From positions 16,069,808 to 16,133,807 of the forward strand of contig CM076668.1 of NCBI GenBank assembly GCA_038496675.1: 64,000 nt of DNA, read 5' to 3'. Origin of the DNA: Rachycentron canadum (Eukaryota > Chordata > Actinopteri > Carangiformes > Rachycentridae). The position numbers were made by a program, and so were the translations under genes. Position 1 is the stretch's first letter. Every line of letters begins with the position of its first letter. Of the stretch, positions 28,901 through 38,334 are shown piece by piece. The notes beneath the pieces were generated by a model. That model did not search any database. It was not told the origin of the DNA and saw only the letters and a list, made by a program, of their open reading frames with translations.

Positions 28901-29733
28901 GATACTGAGACATAAACACATTAGGAAAATGTTTACGGAGCTAATAATTTAACATTTTCCCATAGACTTCAATACAGTCTGACGTCTTTTTACAACCCGT
29001 GGAGTCGCCCCCTGATGGTCATTAGATAGAAGCATTGTCATAGACATAGAGTCAAGATCTATTTTCATACACAGTCTATCTTTAGGGGGATACTTACATG
29101 TTTTTATGATCTGATGTTACCTCTTCTCCTTTTACGATCAGAAACTGTATCAACCAGCCACCATAATTTAATTTGAGCAAAGGTAGTTCATGCCTGGCAT
29201 CTCAATTAGTTCTTTTTTTCTGTGGCTCCACTGTGTGATTTAAGTTGGAACCACAGGTGCTTTTTTACATAAAAATGTTTCCTTGTGCAGCTTTAGGAAA
29301 CGCGGATGTGGGTGACTGAGCACCGTGACACTGGACAGGAAGTTTTATCAAAAAGAGCCCAAAAAAATCATTTTTTTACCTGAACACCCGCACCCGAGCC
29401 CACATCATCCTCAAACACCACACCGTGCAGCTTCTCTGTTGCCATGGTGTCGCAGAGACGCGTCAGCAGGTCGCGGGGGTTGGTGTCGTTGACCAGCACG
29501 GTCACGGGGCTGACCACCACGGGCAGGTCGACAAAATTTTCCCCGCTGAGGCGACCCCTGACCTCATTCTGGTAGCTGGAGCCACTGAACACCACCGCCA
29601 CGTTGATGGACGGGTGGAGAAGGAGTGGCCGGGCCTGCAGGGGCAGCGGGGAGGAGAGGAGGAGGAGGAGGAAGAGGAGGAGGAGGAAGATTGGAGGCCA
29701 AGGTGAGGGAGGTTGTCCCCTGGGAATGGCCAT
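1..29733 (-). CDS. grin2c: GluN2-type NMDA receptor subunit, GluN2C-like (5' part, 11 coding exons, cut by window start)
   Basis: This is the glutamate-binding subunit of a heteromeric NMDA receptor at the neuronal plasma membrane. Eleven exons on the minus strand splice with consistent phases into about 661 residues: signal peptide (about 1-34), bilobed amino-terminal domain (about 40-400), S1 ligand-binding segment (about 410-565), M1 (about 573-592), the re-entrant M2 pore loop with FNNSVP (629-634), and the start of M3. S1 keeps the GluN2 glutamate contacts: the S and T of GSLTINEER (527, 529), its R (534), and H501 in TNGKHGK. The pore-loop asparagines set calcium permeability and magnesium block in this family. 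The paralogue call rests on NTVPCRRQSNHT, LGPG-W-P-LA-G in the amino-terminal domain, and SVPIENP after the pore, which fit GluN2C better than 2A, 2B or 2D as I recall them. M3 onward is outside the window. Confidence is very high for GluN2 and good for 2C; an ohnologue suffix cannot be assigned. Confidence 0.9.
159..1704. other. grin2c intron between M1 and M2 exons
   Basis: No gene. The stretch 1,150-1,340 looks non-repetitive, with TAATTA- and GATTAG-type words; the rest is AT-rich with no recognisable element. Confidence 0.6.
1705..1830 (-). CDS. grin2c: grin2c coding exon 10 (M1 transmembrane segment)
   Basis: Acceptor CCTTCAG|AG completes a Glu codon; the donor is AAAG|[26 protein letters not shown] is pre-M1 and M1, followed by FEYFSPVGYNRSL. 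The earlier GTGAGC (inside the SLVSA codons) was rejected as donor, because the chosen donor keeps the family spacing to the next exon. Confidence 0.93.
2312..2465 (-). CDS. grin2c: grin2c coding exon 9 (S1, glutamate-binding core)
   Basis: Acceptor TGTCAG|GTGGTG, donor CTGG|GTAAGA, 51 codons plus one base. VVYRRADMAIGSLTINEERSE holds the S, T and R that bind the glutamate carboxylates in GluN2 subunits; VPFVETGISVMV and NGTVSPSAFL follow. Confidence 0.95.
2466..4604. other. grin2c intron with a teleost repeat
   Basis: No coding exon. Holds a (TG)-rich stretch at about 2,960-2,995 and a dispersed repeat at 3,346-3,659; the remainder is unremarkable. Confidence 0.6.
3346..3659 (+). repeat. 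Teleost dispersed repeat (CATCCAT...GGACTGTGGGAGG...GCCACC type), fullest copy
   Basis: Starts with CATCCATTCATCCATTCATC and passes through a CTGGAGC-AATCCCTGCTGACA block. It then has a CAATTTAGAG block, TTGGACTGTGGGAGG, GGGAGAACATGCAAACTCCA, CCCGGGTATCAAACC and TTAACCACTGTTCCACCATG. This layout recurs at 35,296 and 48,872 and inverted at 22,615 and 49,548. The family is very common in fish; its formal class should come from a repeat library. Confidence 0.8.
4605..4773 (-). CDS. grin2c: grin2c coding exon 8 (S1, CCKGFCIDIL)
   Basis: Acceptor CACACAG|C completes a Ser codon; the donor is GAG|GTGAGA in phase 0. It encodes YTKLCCKGFCIDILKKLSRT, FSYDLYLVTNGKHGK and WNGMIGE, near-invariant GluN2 S1 sequence. 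The histidine of NGKHGK is a glutamate-pocket residue in GluN2. Confidence 0.94.
7518..7567. repeat. (CA)25 microsatellite
   Basis: Perfect dinucleotide run. Confidence 0.95.
7575..7835. repeat. Teleost TTGTGGGGA...CCCTAACC-type dispersed repeat
   Basis: TTTGTGGGGATCC, then CTAGCCCCTCAACCTAACACC and TAACCCTCAAACAG, then GACCCCACA blocks, with a second fragment TGCGGGGACCC at 7,770. This (CA)n-associated pattern is widely dispersed in fish genomes. Confidence 0.6.
10707..10918 (-). CDS. grin2c: grin2c coding exon 7 (linker to S1 ligand-binding segment)
   Basis: Acceptor CTCCAG|GTCGGT and donor GAGAG|GTATGG enclose 70 codons plus two bases. Motifs are YPVWPRY, DRHLTVATLEEHPFVMVE, DPGTGTC and NTVPCRRQSNHT, the entry to S1. 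The NTVPCRR cysteine pairs with a later S1 cysteine in this family. Confidence 0.92.
10919..15047. other. grin2c 4.1 kb intron
   Basis: No coding exon. Includes a short (GT)n at about 13,788-13,818, a G10 run at 13,433-13,442 and a repeat at 13,051-13,210; otherwise anonymous. Confidence 0.55.
13051..13210 (+). repeat. Interspersed repeat with GAGCTGAAAGATGCTAAAA...GCAGCTTTAAA, copy 1
   Basis: Shares AAAACAATGAGCTGAAAGATG and the terminal TGCAGCTTTAAACT pattern with 57,688-57,855. Two copies at this distance, in unrelated introns, indicate a dispersed element. Confidence 0.65.
15048..15162 (-). CDS. grin2c: grin2c coding exon 6 (end of amino-terminal domain)
   Basis: It begins with the last base of a split Arg codon (acceptor TTGCAG|G) and ends in phase 0 at AAG|GTACTG, 38 full codons. 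HMLNVTWERRDLSF carries an N-glycosylation sequon (NVT); FLSNPSMVIIALDRERLWDK follows the family pattern. Confidence 0.91.
15163..15619. other. grin2c intron, no feature seen
   Basis: Anonymous AT-rich sequence without a recognisable repeat or exon. Confidence 0.5.
15620..15960 (-). CDS. grin2c: grin2c coding exon 5 (amino-terminal domain, lower lobe)
   Basis: The exon has 341 nt, from acceptor CTGCAG|GTGGAC to donor TTCAG|GTGAGG, starting in phase 0 and leaving two bases of an Arg codon. Readable motifs are LLAYCSYEEAQYLF, GLLGPGYIWILPSLA, FPVGVIGVITDQW, LRQRVREGVAI and HGDCN. They align end to end with the GluN2C lower lobe. Confidence 0.92.
15961..16401. other. grin2c intron, no feature seen
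   Basis: AT-rich, with GCTAAAGCTAAA-like simple sequence near 16,205; nothing else seen. Confidence 0.5.
16402..16590 (-). CDS. grin2c: grin2c coding exon 4 (amino-terminal domain, 63 codons)
   Basis: Acceptor CTTTAG|ATC and donor CAG|GTACGA enclose 63 codons in phase 0. EEYDWGEFAVITSLLPG is the GluN2 hallmark at the start of the second sub-lobe, followed by ILTLEMSV and RTKRMLQQ. The ATG at 16,587 is internal, not a gene start. Confidence 0.92.
16591..18137. other. grin2c intron, partly repeat-derived
   Basis: No exon. The first half is occupied by the compound repeat at 16,720-17,255; the second half is anonymous. Confidence 0.5.
16720..17255 (+). mobile_element. Compound teleost retroelement tail
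   Basis: The 5' part (16,720-17,020) ends in GAAGACGCCTTTCGGACGAG, AGGTGAAACC and TCTAGTTGCCTTCGGCTGAAG. This is a dispersed fish motif that is also recognisable, inverted, near 48.6 kb. The 3' part (17,035-17,255) has CTGGAGGTTTCTTCCTGTTA, AAAAGGGGTTTTTCTGCTCA, GTGCCTTGAG and a tail GCTATACAATAAAATGGAAT, the familiar 3' end of a fish retroposon. No intact reading frame. Confidence 0.7.
18138..18203 (-). CDS. grin2c: grin2c coding exon 3 (amino-terminal domain, 22 codons)
   Basis: A 66-nt exon lies between acceptor TTCACAG and donor AAG|GTACTG, phase 0 on both sides. It encodes AEGSSFLQMGASLEQQILCMFK, equivalent to the family segment with FLQLG-SLEQQ. It is isolated by a 10.4 kb intron upstream and a 1.5 kb intron downstream, and is too short to be found by ORF length. 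Confidence 0.88.
19480..19880 (+). repeat. Teleost dispersed repeat (TCATCCTCTGAGAACCATGAATG...CCAATCCATCCAATAGTT)
   Basis: Two tandem partial units: TCATCCTCTGAGGACCATGG then CACCAATCTAGCCA, and TCATCCTCTGAGAACCATGA then GCCAATCCATCCAATAGTTT followed by GGACCAAAGTGATATGCAGA. This is a common fish interspersed sequence. Confidence 0.7.
19918..19950. repeat. (CA)n followed by (GA)n microsatellite
   Basis: CACACACACACACA joined directly to a GAGAGA run. Confidence 0.9.
21780..22260 (+). repeat. Second copy of the 19.5 kb repeat family, with 5' part
   Basis: CAGCATGCTAACCTGCTCAC, ATGACATTGCTGAGA, GTGTTAGCATGCTATGCAG, then GTGGCACTGGAGGAAAAGTC, CATCCACAAATGTCTG and a tail with CAGACTAACACTGCCA. 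The order matches a longer teleost element whose 3' half is at 19,480-19,880. Confidence 0.6.
22615..22827 (-). repeat. Inverted copy of the 3,346 repeat family
   Basis: GGGTTCGAGCCCCGGGCC, GTGTGAATGTGAGTGTGAAT, GATGGACTGGCGACCCGTCC, CATCTGGGACTGGCTCCAGA and ATGGATAATGGATGGG are the reverse complement of the family layout. Confidence 0.75.
27398..27448. repeat. (GGAAA)10 pentanucleotide tandem repeat
   Basis: Ten near-perfect GGAAA units within the long grin2c intron. Confidence 0.93.
28598..28696 (-). CDS. grin2c: grin2c coding exon 2 (amino-terminal domain, 33 codons)
   Basis: The exon runs from acceptor CTCAG to donor AAG|GTAGGG, phase 0 on both sides. It encodes VAEVAQILDFLSTQT and ISGGSAVVIPYK, the conserved first-lobe segment after FEDDV; GluN2C in mammals has a closely similar ISGGSAVVL stretch here. 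Confidence 0.9.
28697..29379. other. grin2c intron, mostly a dispersed repeat
   Basis: No exon; contains the repeat at 28,790-29,080. Confidence 0.55.
28790..29080 (+). repeat. Teleost dispersed repeat (GGGACCATTATTTAA...GTGGAGTCGCCCCCTGATGG)
   Basis: Blocks include AAATGGGACCATTATTTAAA, ATGAACATCATGTAGAATGG, GAAACTAGATACTGAGACAT, CCCATAGACTTCAATACAGT and GTGGAGTCGCCCCCTGATGG. An inverted, diverged copy is at 54,060-54,260. Confidence 0.7.
29380..29733 (-). CDS. grin2c: grin2c first coding exon: signal peptide and start of amino-terminal domain
   Basis: The ATG at 29,733 opens 118 codons, ending in phase 0 at a donor CAG|GTAAAA. The product starts with a proline-rich n-region, then an extreme poly-leucine core (FLLLLFLLLLLSS), a clear cleavable signal peptide. 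It continues with INVAVVFSGSS, FVDLPVVV, NDTNP (a glycosylation sequon) and GVVFEDDV, the first beta strands of a GluN2 amino-terminal domain. The exon probably starts at 29,749, where a pyrimidine-rich tract ends in TTTCCAG. This leaves 16 nt of 5' leader in the exon, including an in-frame TAG just upstream of the ATG, which supports this start. Confidence 0.92.
29650..29693 (+). repeat. GAG-rich triplet tract inside grin2c exon 1
   Basis: Purine-rich imperfect (GAG)n on the plus strand. On the coding strand it reads CTC/CTT/CTG repeats, giving the poly-leucine core of the signal peptide. Confidence 0.85.
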
Positions 29734-29980
29734 ATTGCCAGCCTACTGCCTGGAAAGGAGGGATAGAAGGAGGGCGAGTGAGGAAGGGAGAATGGAAAGG
29801 AAGAGAGCAACAGTCAAACATACAAGCTGCTTTACTTTTATGATGTTTTTGACATAATGCCTGATAATCCATCAGAACATAGACGTCCCTTGTTTCTCTG
29901 TCCTGCTCCATCTCTCTCTCTCTGACCCTTTTGTGCGACAGTATTAGCCCTGCATTTAGACTCTTGTGTCATGAGGGAAA

Positions 29981-29983
<3 letters not shown>

Positions 29984-30058
<75 letters not shown>

Positions 30059-30067
30059 TGTGTGTGT
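29984..30067. repeat. (GT)36 microsatellite
   Basis: Perfect to 30,056, then interrupted once. Confidence 0.95.
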
Positions 30068-30177
30068 ACACCAATGAGTGTGTGCAAGTATGCGTGCATG
30101 TAATCCTCCATAATCCAACCCCCAGTGTCATGACTGTAATCACCTCTCCATCTCTACACATCTCTGATTCAGTGAGC

Positions 30178-30231
30178 GCACACACACATACACACACACA
30201 CATACACACACACAAACACACTCACACACAC
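30178..30231. repeat. Imperfect (CA)n microsatellite
   Basis: CA run with interspersed TA, AA and CT interruptions. Confidence 0.9.
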
Positions 30232-33200
30232 AGTGCTAGCGAGTAACCAAAACTGTCAAACAAGCCCTCGACCCTCATCACTGGTATTAAATCACATCAC
30301 ATTACATTACTTCACTGTCTCCACGTGGCGTTATGTCATAGGCCAATCCACAAATACACAAGAAATACCTACGTGTGCGTATGTAAGACAACATATAGCT
30401 GGTGCTAATGTCAAACTCCACTTTTGGTGACTAATGTTAATGTATTTAAATCCTCACATGTCATCAAAACCCAAATGACAACTATTCTTAATAACTGATC
30501 TACATTAATGTTGATTGCAAATGTTCACAATAATAAAATTAGTTGAATAACTCACTTTATCAGCTTGTTGCTTGTCCAAATGGATACAAATCATTAATAA
30601 TTCAATACAAAAATCACCAATTTAATGATTTATTGGGTTTAAAAGTAATAAAAAAATACTACTTTATTCAGGTTAGGGTCTTTCATCAGCACAGTTGCAA
30701 TAATAAGCACTTGTTTAAAGTCAAGAAAGTGACAGTAAAAGAAATCAGCACTGACTATTGTTGGAAATCTCTGAGCAATTTGGCCAAATTTTAATAACTC
30801 CCCACAGATATACAATCATTATACATTACAAATACATCATATTAAGGAAGTTAAAGATGGTCTAAGTCACTGCAACATTAATATTTATGTACAAGAGATA
30901 GATCATGAAACTCACACATAGACTATGTCCCAAAAAGTTCAGTGACAACCTGACGAAGACAGTTCAATTGTTTGTTTGTTTTTTAACTTGCGTTGAAACA
31001 TTTGTAATCCAAAAAAATTATTGGAGGTTAGTGTTGTCATTTCCTCCCTTAGATCAACACCTAATTTTTGGTGTCTATTCACCAGACAACAGCAATGATA
31101 CCTTCAACATTTGCATGTGCTGTTGCCTCTTCAATCACGCGTCTGCCGTTTGAAGATCTTTCCTTATTGAATCAATACCTTTGAACCTTTGATAAAGGCA
31201 GGTGGGCTTTCTTATAGCAAACAGAGCTCTCCACACACTTATTTAATTGCAGGTTTTATATAGAGAGTCGGTCTCATCTGTGGCCATCAGAGACACCCTG
31301 ATAATTAACAGGGCATCCAATCTTTGATTCAAAGCTCCTTTCAAAGCAACACTGGGATTAATGTGTACCACCCCTCCTCACTGTTCATGCTCCTGGCATA
31401 TAAATCATTCATCTCAATAAAGGTTTTCAGCTCCCGGCTTTAGGTGCCCATAGTAATAAATAAATATACAGTTTGAACCTTTGGAAGCCAACCCATCCCT
31501 GTTATTAGACACAGCTCAGTCAATACAGGGTCAAAGCTGGAATAATGGAAAAAGCCGCCTTTTTAAAAGATTAGTTATGATATGTGTATGTTTGGATCAA
31601 TTCAAAGACATTTTCACTAAGTTTTCTTTAAAGTACTTCAATTTGCAAAAGGTCAATGATGTAGCACATTTTACGTTTGGAAAATTGAATGATTCATTAT
31701 AAATGTATTGAGCGGTGTCATCTGCATATTGAGTTTGAATATTTTGCTATTGTAGCTAAAGCTCAAGTCCACATAGAAAGGAGTTTCTTGGAGAGTAAAA
31801 CATAAAACTTACCTCAAATTCTCAAATTGGATTTATACAGAATTTCATACAGAGCCTTGGGAGCTTATGTAGATTTTACAAACTGCAGTAGGGTCTTAAA
31901 ACTTTTTTTTTTCTTTTGTAAATCCTGGTTTGCTTGTTTTGATTGAGATGACTTTATTTGTCTCCAGTGAATCATTGTAGCTTGATGTGAACACAGAGCA
32001 GCTGTTAACTGACCACCCACTTGTTCTAGGTGAAGATTAAACGAAACCCCCACGCAACAAAACTGGTGCAAACACCTAATGACTGTGACTGACTAATCTG
32101 AATAATAAAAGACGAATAAAAATCAATGATTATGCATAGCTAAAGCAAAAAAAATTAATATCTTTCTAACCCTCAATTCGCTACTTTATTTATCATGATG
32201 ACATGATCTTGCATATAGCTAAATTTACAGCCTGGGTTTCACACATTTGGATTAATACTGTAGACACAGAGATGAAGTTGAGCGATGTACTTGTTTGACA
32301 TAATTAAGGTCTGTGACTCATGTTCATAGTCTGAGACATATTTATACTGCAGCTGTACATACAGAGATAAATTACATTGAGTGTCTGAGCATTTCAAGGT
32401 GAATATTTTGTGGATATTCATGGATGTTGGTAAATGTGAAAACTTCGCCTCTGGGTTTTTTAATAAATAAAGTAACGTGTGTAAAGTTACACTGCTCCTT
32501 AATCTTTTGTGAACTAAAAGTGACAACAGGAAACATTAATGCTATGTCATTAATGTAAAAGGTTATGTTTAAATTGTGAGATCAACAGATATTTTTTCTT
32601 AATTAAAAGATGTCATTTTGGATCTAATACCCTTAGTTTTTTACTTTCTAGAGGGAATTTTATGACTAATGTCAAGATCATTTAAAGTTAGGACTTTTAT
32701 TAACAATTTGAACCATGAAACACTTTACTTCTAAAATTAGAATACACAGTAACATTATTAACTAATTGTGGTTAGAAATTAAATTATTTTCATTTAACTG
32801 ATTTTACTTCTTCAAACTCAATGCTGTCTATTCATCCAACAGATGCTACATTTAGCATTGTAACTAGCCTGGTTGCCAGATGGTCAGGTCAGGTCAGGTA
32901 TCCCCCACATCTCACTCTTTCACTCTTCATCAAAGTAGAACAATTTTTTTTTTGTTTTTTTTTTTGTTTTTTTACAGTAAACATACAGATCTGGCAACTC
33001 TCCACACATCTGATCTGTGACTCCCTGAGGAGTTAGAATGACAAGATCCTCAGAGATCAGTAAAGTATTGATAACAGCTCAACAGCCAAAGCATCTGTAT
33101 CCAAATCAATGATTTTAAAAGATGGAAACTGAGTAAGAGAGAGAACAGATAAATGCTGACTGGGTGGATCACATGGCTGGAGTACAGGTCAAGTGTTCAT

Positions 33201-33253
33201 TTAACAGTGTAATCTCTGGAAAAAGGCAGGATAATGGGTCCTCAGATTAGCAA

Positions 33254-33289
33254 TGTGTGTGTGTCTGTGTGTGTCTGTGTGTGTGTGTG
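33254..33289. repeat. (GT)n microsatellite with TC interruptions
   Basis: GTGTGTCTGTGTGTGTCTGT pattern. Confidence 0.9.
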
Positions 33290-35295
33290 GTGGGGCTGGT
33301 ATTGTGTCTGCTCCAGATTAGCAGCAATGCAACATAGTGTGATTACACCATGTAAAGGACGTGAACACGAGGGACAGACCACAATGTGTTGCGTCTGAAT
33401 TTCCATCACACACAAACACAGCACAACAATCAGATGACTATCCTCTTATCTTTTTTTAACTGAATCTAAACAAACTAAATAAATTTTAAAATGCAAATGT
33501 TTCAGACAGTGAGAGATAAATAGGAAAACATCAGACACCAGATTATCAAAAATTGCATAATGAAACAATAAATCCTGTTATGTTTGTGCGCTTAATTACC
33601 AAAATCATATTCACATGTGCAGATTGAGGGAGTGAGCGTGGTGGTGCATGCACAGGTTTTCTATTATTATGGAGATTTCCAGATGGAGTGCAGCTCTGCC
33701 ATGCGGGATAAACTCTCACAGTGGGACTCAGGTAGGACTGTACCTGCGTCAGCATCAACATGACTGCACACACAGACACATTTGACTTTAAAAGTCGTAT
33801 AAACCCATACTGTGGTTTTGTTAGCCAGTTTAATACGTAATCTAAAAAGAAACTTTTTTTTTTTTAATTTAAAAAAAAGGCCAATAATGATCCATATTTG
33901 TTTTCTCATATACACAAGTCAACTATATATTACCAGAGTAAACACTATGGTTAGGGACGTTGTGAGCAAACCTGTTGGACCACATGTTCAGCTGATTCCT
34001 GTCCTGTTAAAGCACCATATACTGTACCTCCTGGGACATGCAGTCATTTAACTACTTAGCAAGGATATGATAAAGTCCCTATACTGAGTCCCCAGGGGGT
34101 GGGAGGAAATGAGCGGAGAGGATCTAGTTGATGGGATGAGAATCATCACGAGAGAATTATCAACACGCCCGGTTTGAACCTTGTTTTTTCACAGCACCTT
34201 TGAAAACTGATTTGATTGCATTAATTAGGGGGCTTGAATTAGTGGGGTAATATTAATGTAATAGACGGCCTTCCTCCCGTCAACATGCTGCAGGCACGGT
34301 GCTCTGACAGCTGCATGAAACATCAGGAGTCTCTAGAGCCTCATTTATGCAGACTTGGAGCAGTCCAAGAAATCCCAGAGTGGAAATTTATTCTGTGGTA
34401 ATGATTTCTTGGTCGTGGTTTTATAACTGATACTGGACATTTTTTATCAATACTTGATTTTAAAACTGTAAAGTGGAAGAATTACTTCACCATGCTGGGC
34501 TCTGACAGCTCTTAGATAATGTATATTACAGATTCCTTCTGGCCACCGGGGGCAGCAGTGAGCATAATATGAGGAGGAAACTATCTGCCATCTTGGATTT
34601 TACATGGTTTGTATCACCTGGTCCCTGTTGTGCTTGTTTCTTAAATCTGCTATAATGAATCTTTTATTCTAAGAGTGGAACAAATGACTCTGTATGTGAA
34701 AGGAATCACTCATAAAGACAAACCCACTTGAAATTCTCCCACTGTTTTGTTCCCCTCTGCTCTTCAGAGCAATTAATCATCTTTGACCTCATTCTTTTGC
34801 TTCACTCTCCGCACTTTAATCAGCATCGTATCCAGCCATAACACTCATAAACCCACTTGGTACTACCTGCTCAGCACCGTCACTGCTGCTCCGCCACTTT
34901 AATTCTGTGGTTTGTATGATGCAGTTGAAGTTTATGCACATTTAGAGTCTGATCATCACCGAAGCCTATGTCATATAGAGACCTAATGAAAACAAGTGAA
35001 GTGCTCAAAGGTGTCGTATTGACATTTGAGGTGTATTGCTCGATTTCCTAACATCAATCATGCAAGACAACATTTCAGCCAGAAGCTACTCATAGCCTCT
35101 GAGCTGCTCAGTGAATTAAATGGTTAATAAATAAAGAGGAAAAGGCAGAAAACAGCTTGTGTTGCTTCCACAGAGCTGCACGCTGCAAAGCTAACTTAGC
35201 TATAGTATCATAGCCTAGCCTGTTAGCTTAGCTTGACCAATGCCCGCACTGTAGCTGATCCTCTGAATGGATGTTTCCCAGTAAGTAAATGAAAT

Positions 35296-35416
35296 CATCC
35301 ATTCATTCATCCATTATTTATATCACTTCCATCCATCAGGGTCTGTGGTCAATTTAGATTCACCAATTAAGCACATGTGGGAGGAGGCCGGAGAACCTGG
35401 AGGGAACCCACGCAGC
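35296..35416 (+). repeat. Internally deleted copy of the 3,346 repeat family
   Basis: CATCCATTCATTCATCCATT, then ATCCATCAGGGTCTGTGG, CACCAATTAAGCACATGTGG, AGGAGGCCGGAGAACCTGGA and GGGAACCCACGCAG. The middle of the family is missing. Confidence 0.6.
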
Positions 35417-37951
35417 TTCATCAAATTACAACCTGCAACAAAATGCCATCGTGTTAAAGCCTAATACTGAACTGGATGTTTGACTGATGCTGCATCACAT
35501 TCTCAAAATGATCAAAGTCTGTCTAACATCTCATCGTGTGATCATCGGTGACTGAGCTACGCAAACCTGCAGTTGTTACACAGCTATTGTAAACCAAACA
35601 GCAAAGTTCGCATCCTGCTGTTAGCATAATAGTGGAGCATAGTTTTTTATCTGGAGTTGGTGGAGACCAAAACGAAGCTAAAATGAGAGTATTGAAAGTG
35701 ATAATACATCAGTGTTGTGTTAGTTGTTTGTTTCTGTTGTCATTTTGGTGTTTTCATTGGATGTGATGACAAGAAAATATAACACAATCCTTTCACAATG
35801 ACAGATAGGTGTTTCACTCCCATGTCTCTAAATTCATGTCCACGAGTCTAAACACTTTCATTAACTCAATGAGTAACAGATGAGTGAAATGTGTAGTTCC
35901 CCTCAGATGCCATCACAGGCATAGATCAGGGCTACTCTCTGGACACCATACACACATTTTATGACTTCATGTCAGGAAAAAAAAAAAAAAAGGTCCTGAC
36001 TTTGATCATACTTTGGATTAATGAAACTCCAGTCAGTGACGCGCTTCCATCACGGTTCCCTGAAGTCATCCTTAAATCGGTCACATTAACAGCTATGTGT
36101 GTGACAGTGAACACACCACAGAGCCTGAACTACGTGCGGCCACTCTGTCAACGTCAAACAGCTCAACTGCTCCGCCCTTCTTCTCCTCTTTTCATCCCTC
36201 TCTCTCTCCTCCTCCTCCTCGTGGATGACATGTGGAAGACAAGCTGATTTGTCAACGTTGCACATGCAGCTCTCGCAACCCTGACACTCATGTATGCACG
36301 CATGCATCAACCCAGCTAATAAATCGTCCACATACAAATTAAACTCACAATATGAATAAATTAGCGTGTCATGCTTTAGCCCCTGAGCTTATTATGAAAC
36401 ATACCACACAACGTCTGTCACGTAAATTTATCATAATTAGAGTTTTAACTGGTAACATTGCAACCCCATCTCTCTGTCGGTTGCTGCTCTCACACAGAAA
36501 GACTTGACAGCTTTATAGGAAATCGTTGCAGGCCGGACACATCGGTCGAGATGAGTGACGCTGACGTGGTGGGGGCATTTCTAGATTGGCCTGGCCCCCT
36601 GCCACTCAAATGTAAAGCAAATCCAAATCTCAGTGACACTCAATCTGCTCCTACACCTGCTCAAAACAGACAGTCACACGTTTAACATTTATAAAACGAT
36701 GCAGGTGGACATTCATTCCAGTTACAGTATCAACAGCTTTATTTTTCATTGTGTTTCATTTGATTTTCAGCAGATCAAAGAGGAAAAGTATCTGAAAATT
36801 CACAGAAAAATCTGAAATTAGACAGAAGGCAGGAGGAAAATAGATTTTGTGTATGAGAAATATGTTTTTCTTTTAATTTCCCATTGCCCTATTATCTCAA
36901 CACACTGAGATGTAGAAAAACACACGAAAATAGACAAAACACAAGCAAATTAATTAACTTCTAACACCAGCTTGATAACACATTTGATGCAAATATAATT
37001 AACACAATTGAACAAATTTGCTGCCACTATTGTAAACCAGTCTAATATATCACAAAAAAGTCAAAAAAATAGACAAAAGTCACCAAAATGAATAAAATCT
37101 TTTATAAAAATTATGCTTTTTACTTTTGTTGCTTCAATCATCTACTGACCCTGTATATTTGTCGTGGGACTGTTTGGGAGGCTGCGACCCTGAGGTTGGG
37201 AACCACAGGCTATGGACTGTGCTTCAAAAAGAAATTTCAACACGATCTATATAAACTACTGCCTCAAAAAGGATTTTGACAATGCGTGAAAAAGTAAAAG
37301 TGGCTATTAATTTGCAGAAAAAAGCAAAAATTGGAAAAATGCCGGAAAAATATATAAATGTTTTTGTATTTATTTCCTTTTCAGGAATAATGAAATATAT
37401 ATTTTTCGCCTATTACCCTTTAATTTTCTTGGAAATCCTTAGAATTATGTTGTGACCCACTGGGGGACCACGATCCACATGTTGGGAACCACTGGTTTAT
37501 GTGAACATGAGCTGTTTAGCCTAAAGAAATTATGGTACATGATGATGCAACATGACGTCTGTGTAAAAAGCATCAGTTTGCAGAAGCTTTTCAGAAGCTT
37601 AAAGAGCTAAAATTAATGAGTACATATGTTTTTTACATTTACTGGCCCCGTTAATCATCTTGTGACCCCTTTGATTTGACTTTGGACCTCCTGAGGAGAG
37701 GGGGAGGGGGCTGAACCCAGGCTGTGAACCACATGGTCGATGTTACTGTGCCGCTAAAAGAAAATCTGGTCCCTGATGTTGCAACATGATATAAAGCCTC
37801 TGTCACTAATGGAGAAAAACTGAGAGCTGCTACATGCAGGCATATCGATGAGCATCACTAGACAACTGATATGACAGTAAAACACTGTAACTAACATCCA
37901 TAATCAATGAGTCACATTAAGTAAGCATGCATGCAGGTATGGGGGGATTGT

Positions 37952-37952
<1 letters not shown>

Positions 37953-37981
<29 letters not shown>
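37953..37981. repeat. (CA)14 microsatellite
   Basis: Perfect dinucleotide run. Confidence 0.93.
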
Positions 37982-37983
<2 letters not shown>

Positions 37984-38334
37984 CAAGCAGCTAACCACCA
38001 AAGCTCAGAGTGAAAAATGCTAATATGTCGTCTTACAGTAGTTCCTGTTGTAGTAACAACTGGCTGCTCTGTTTCTGTCAGCAGCAGATGGCGGCTTTCT
38101 CTGGAGGACACTCTTCACGTATGAAAACTGAAAGTATAACTGCACTTACACCGTGTGTCTACACTTACATCCCCCCCTGAGCGTCTTCACCCCACCATCC
38201 ATCTCTTCTGTCTTTATCTATTGCTCCATATCTGTCTCTGCCACTTCCATAAAAACTATGAATTCCTGACAGTGGATCAGATGAAGTGACAGAATGAGAG
38301 TGTGTGTACATATGTAAGTGTGTGACAGACTTAC

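Larger units (their letters stand above)
29750..38334. other. Presumed 5' leader intron or intergenic DNA upstream of the grin2c ATG
   Basis: No coding exon on either strand. Contains long (GT)n and (CA)n runs at 29.98-30.23 kb, a partial repeat at 35.3 kb, and non-repetitive stretches at 31.18-31.46 and 34.15-34.42 kb. Confidence 0.5.

Noticed and set aside
29425..29706. Open frame on the plus strand opposite grin2c exon 1
   Set aside because: It is the antisense shadow of a GC-rich coding exon and its repeat; the opposite strand shows conserved GluN2 protein with splice sites.
1..29733. Identification as grin2a, grin2b or grin2d
   Set aside because: SVPIENP, NTVPCRRQSNHT and the amino-terminal domain motifs fit 2C better; 2A and 2B carry SVPVQNPKG and 2D carries SVPVENPRG as I recall them. 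Linkage to rgs9 agrees with 2C.
29838..30221. 127-codon frame rich in Thr-His and Cys-Val
   Set aside because: Translated (GT)n/(CA)n microsatellite.
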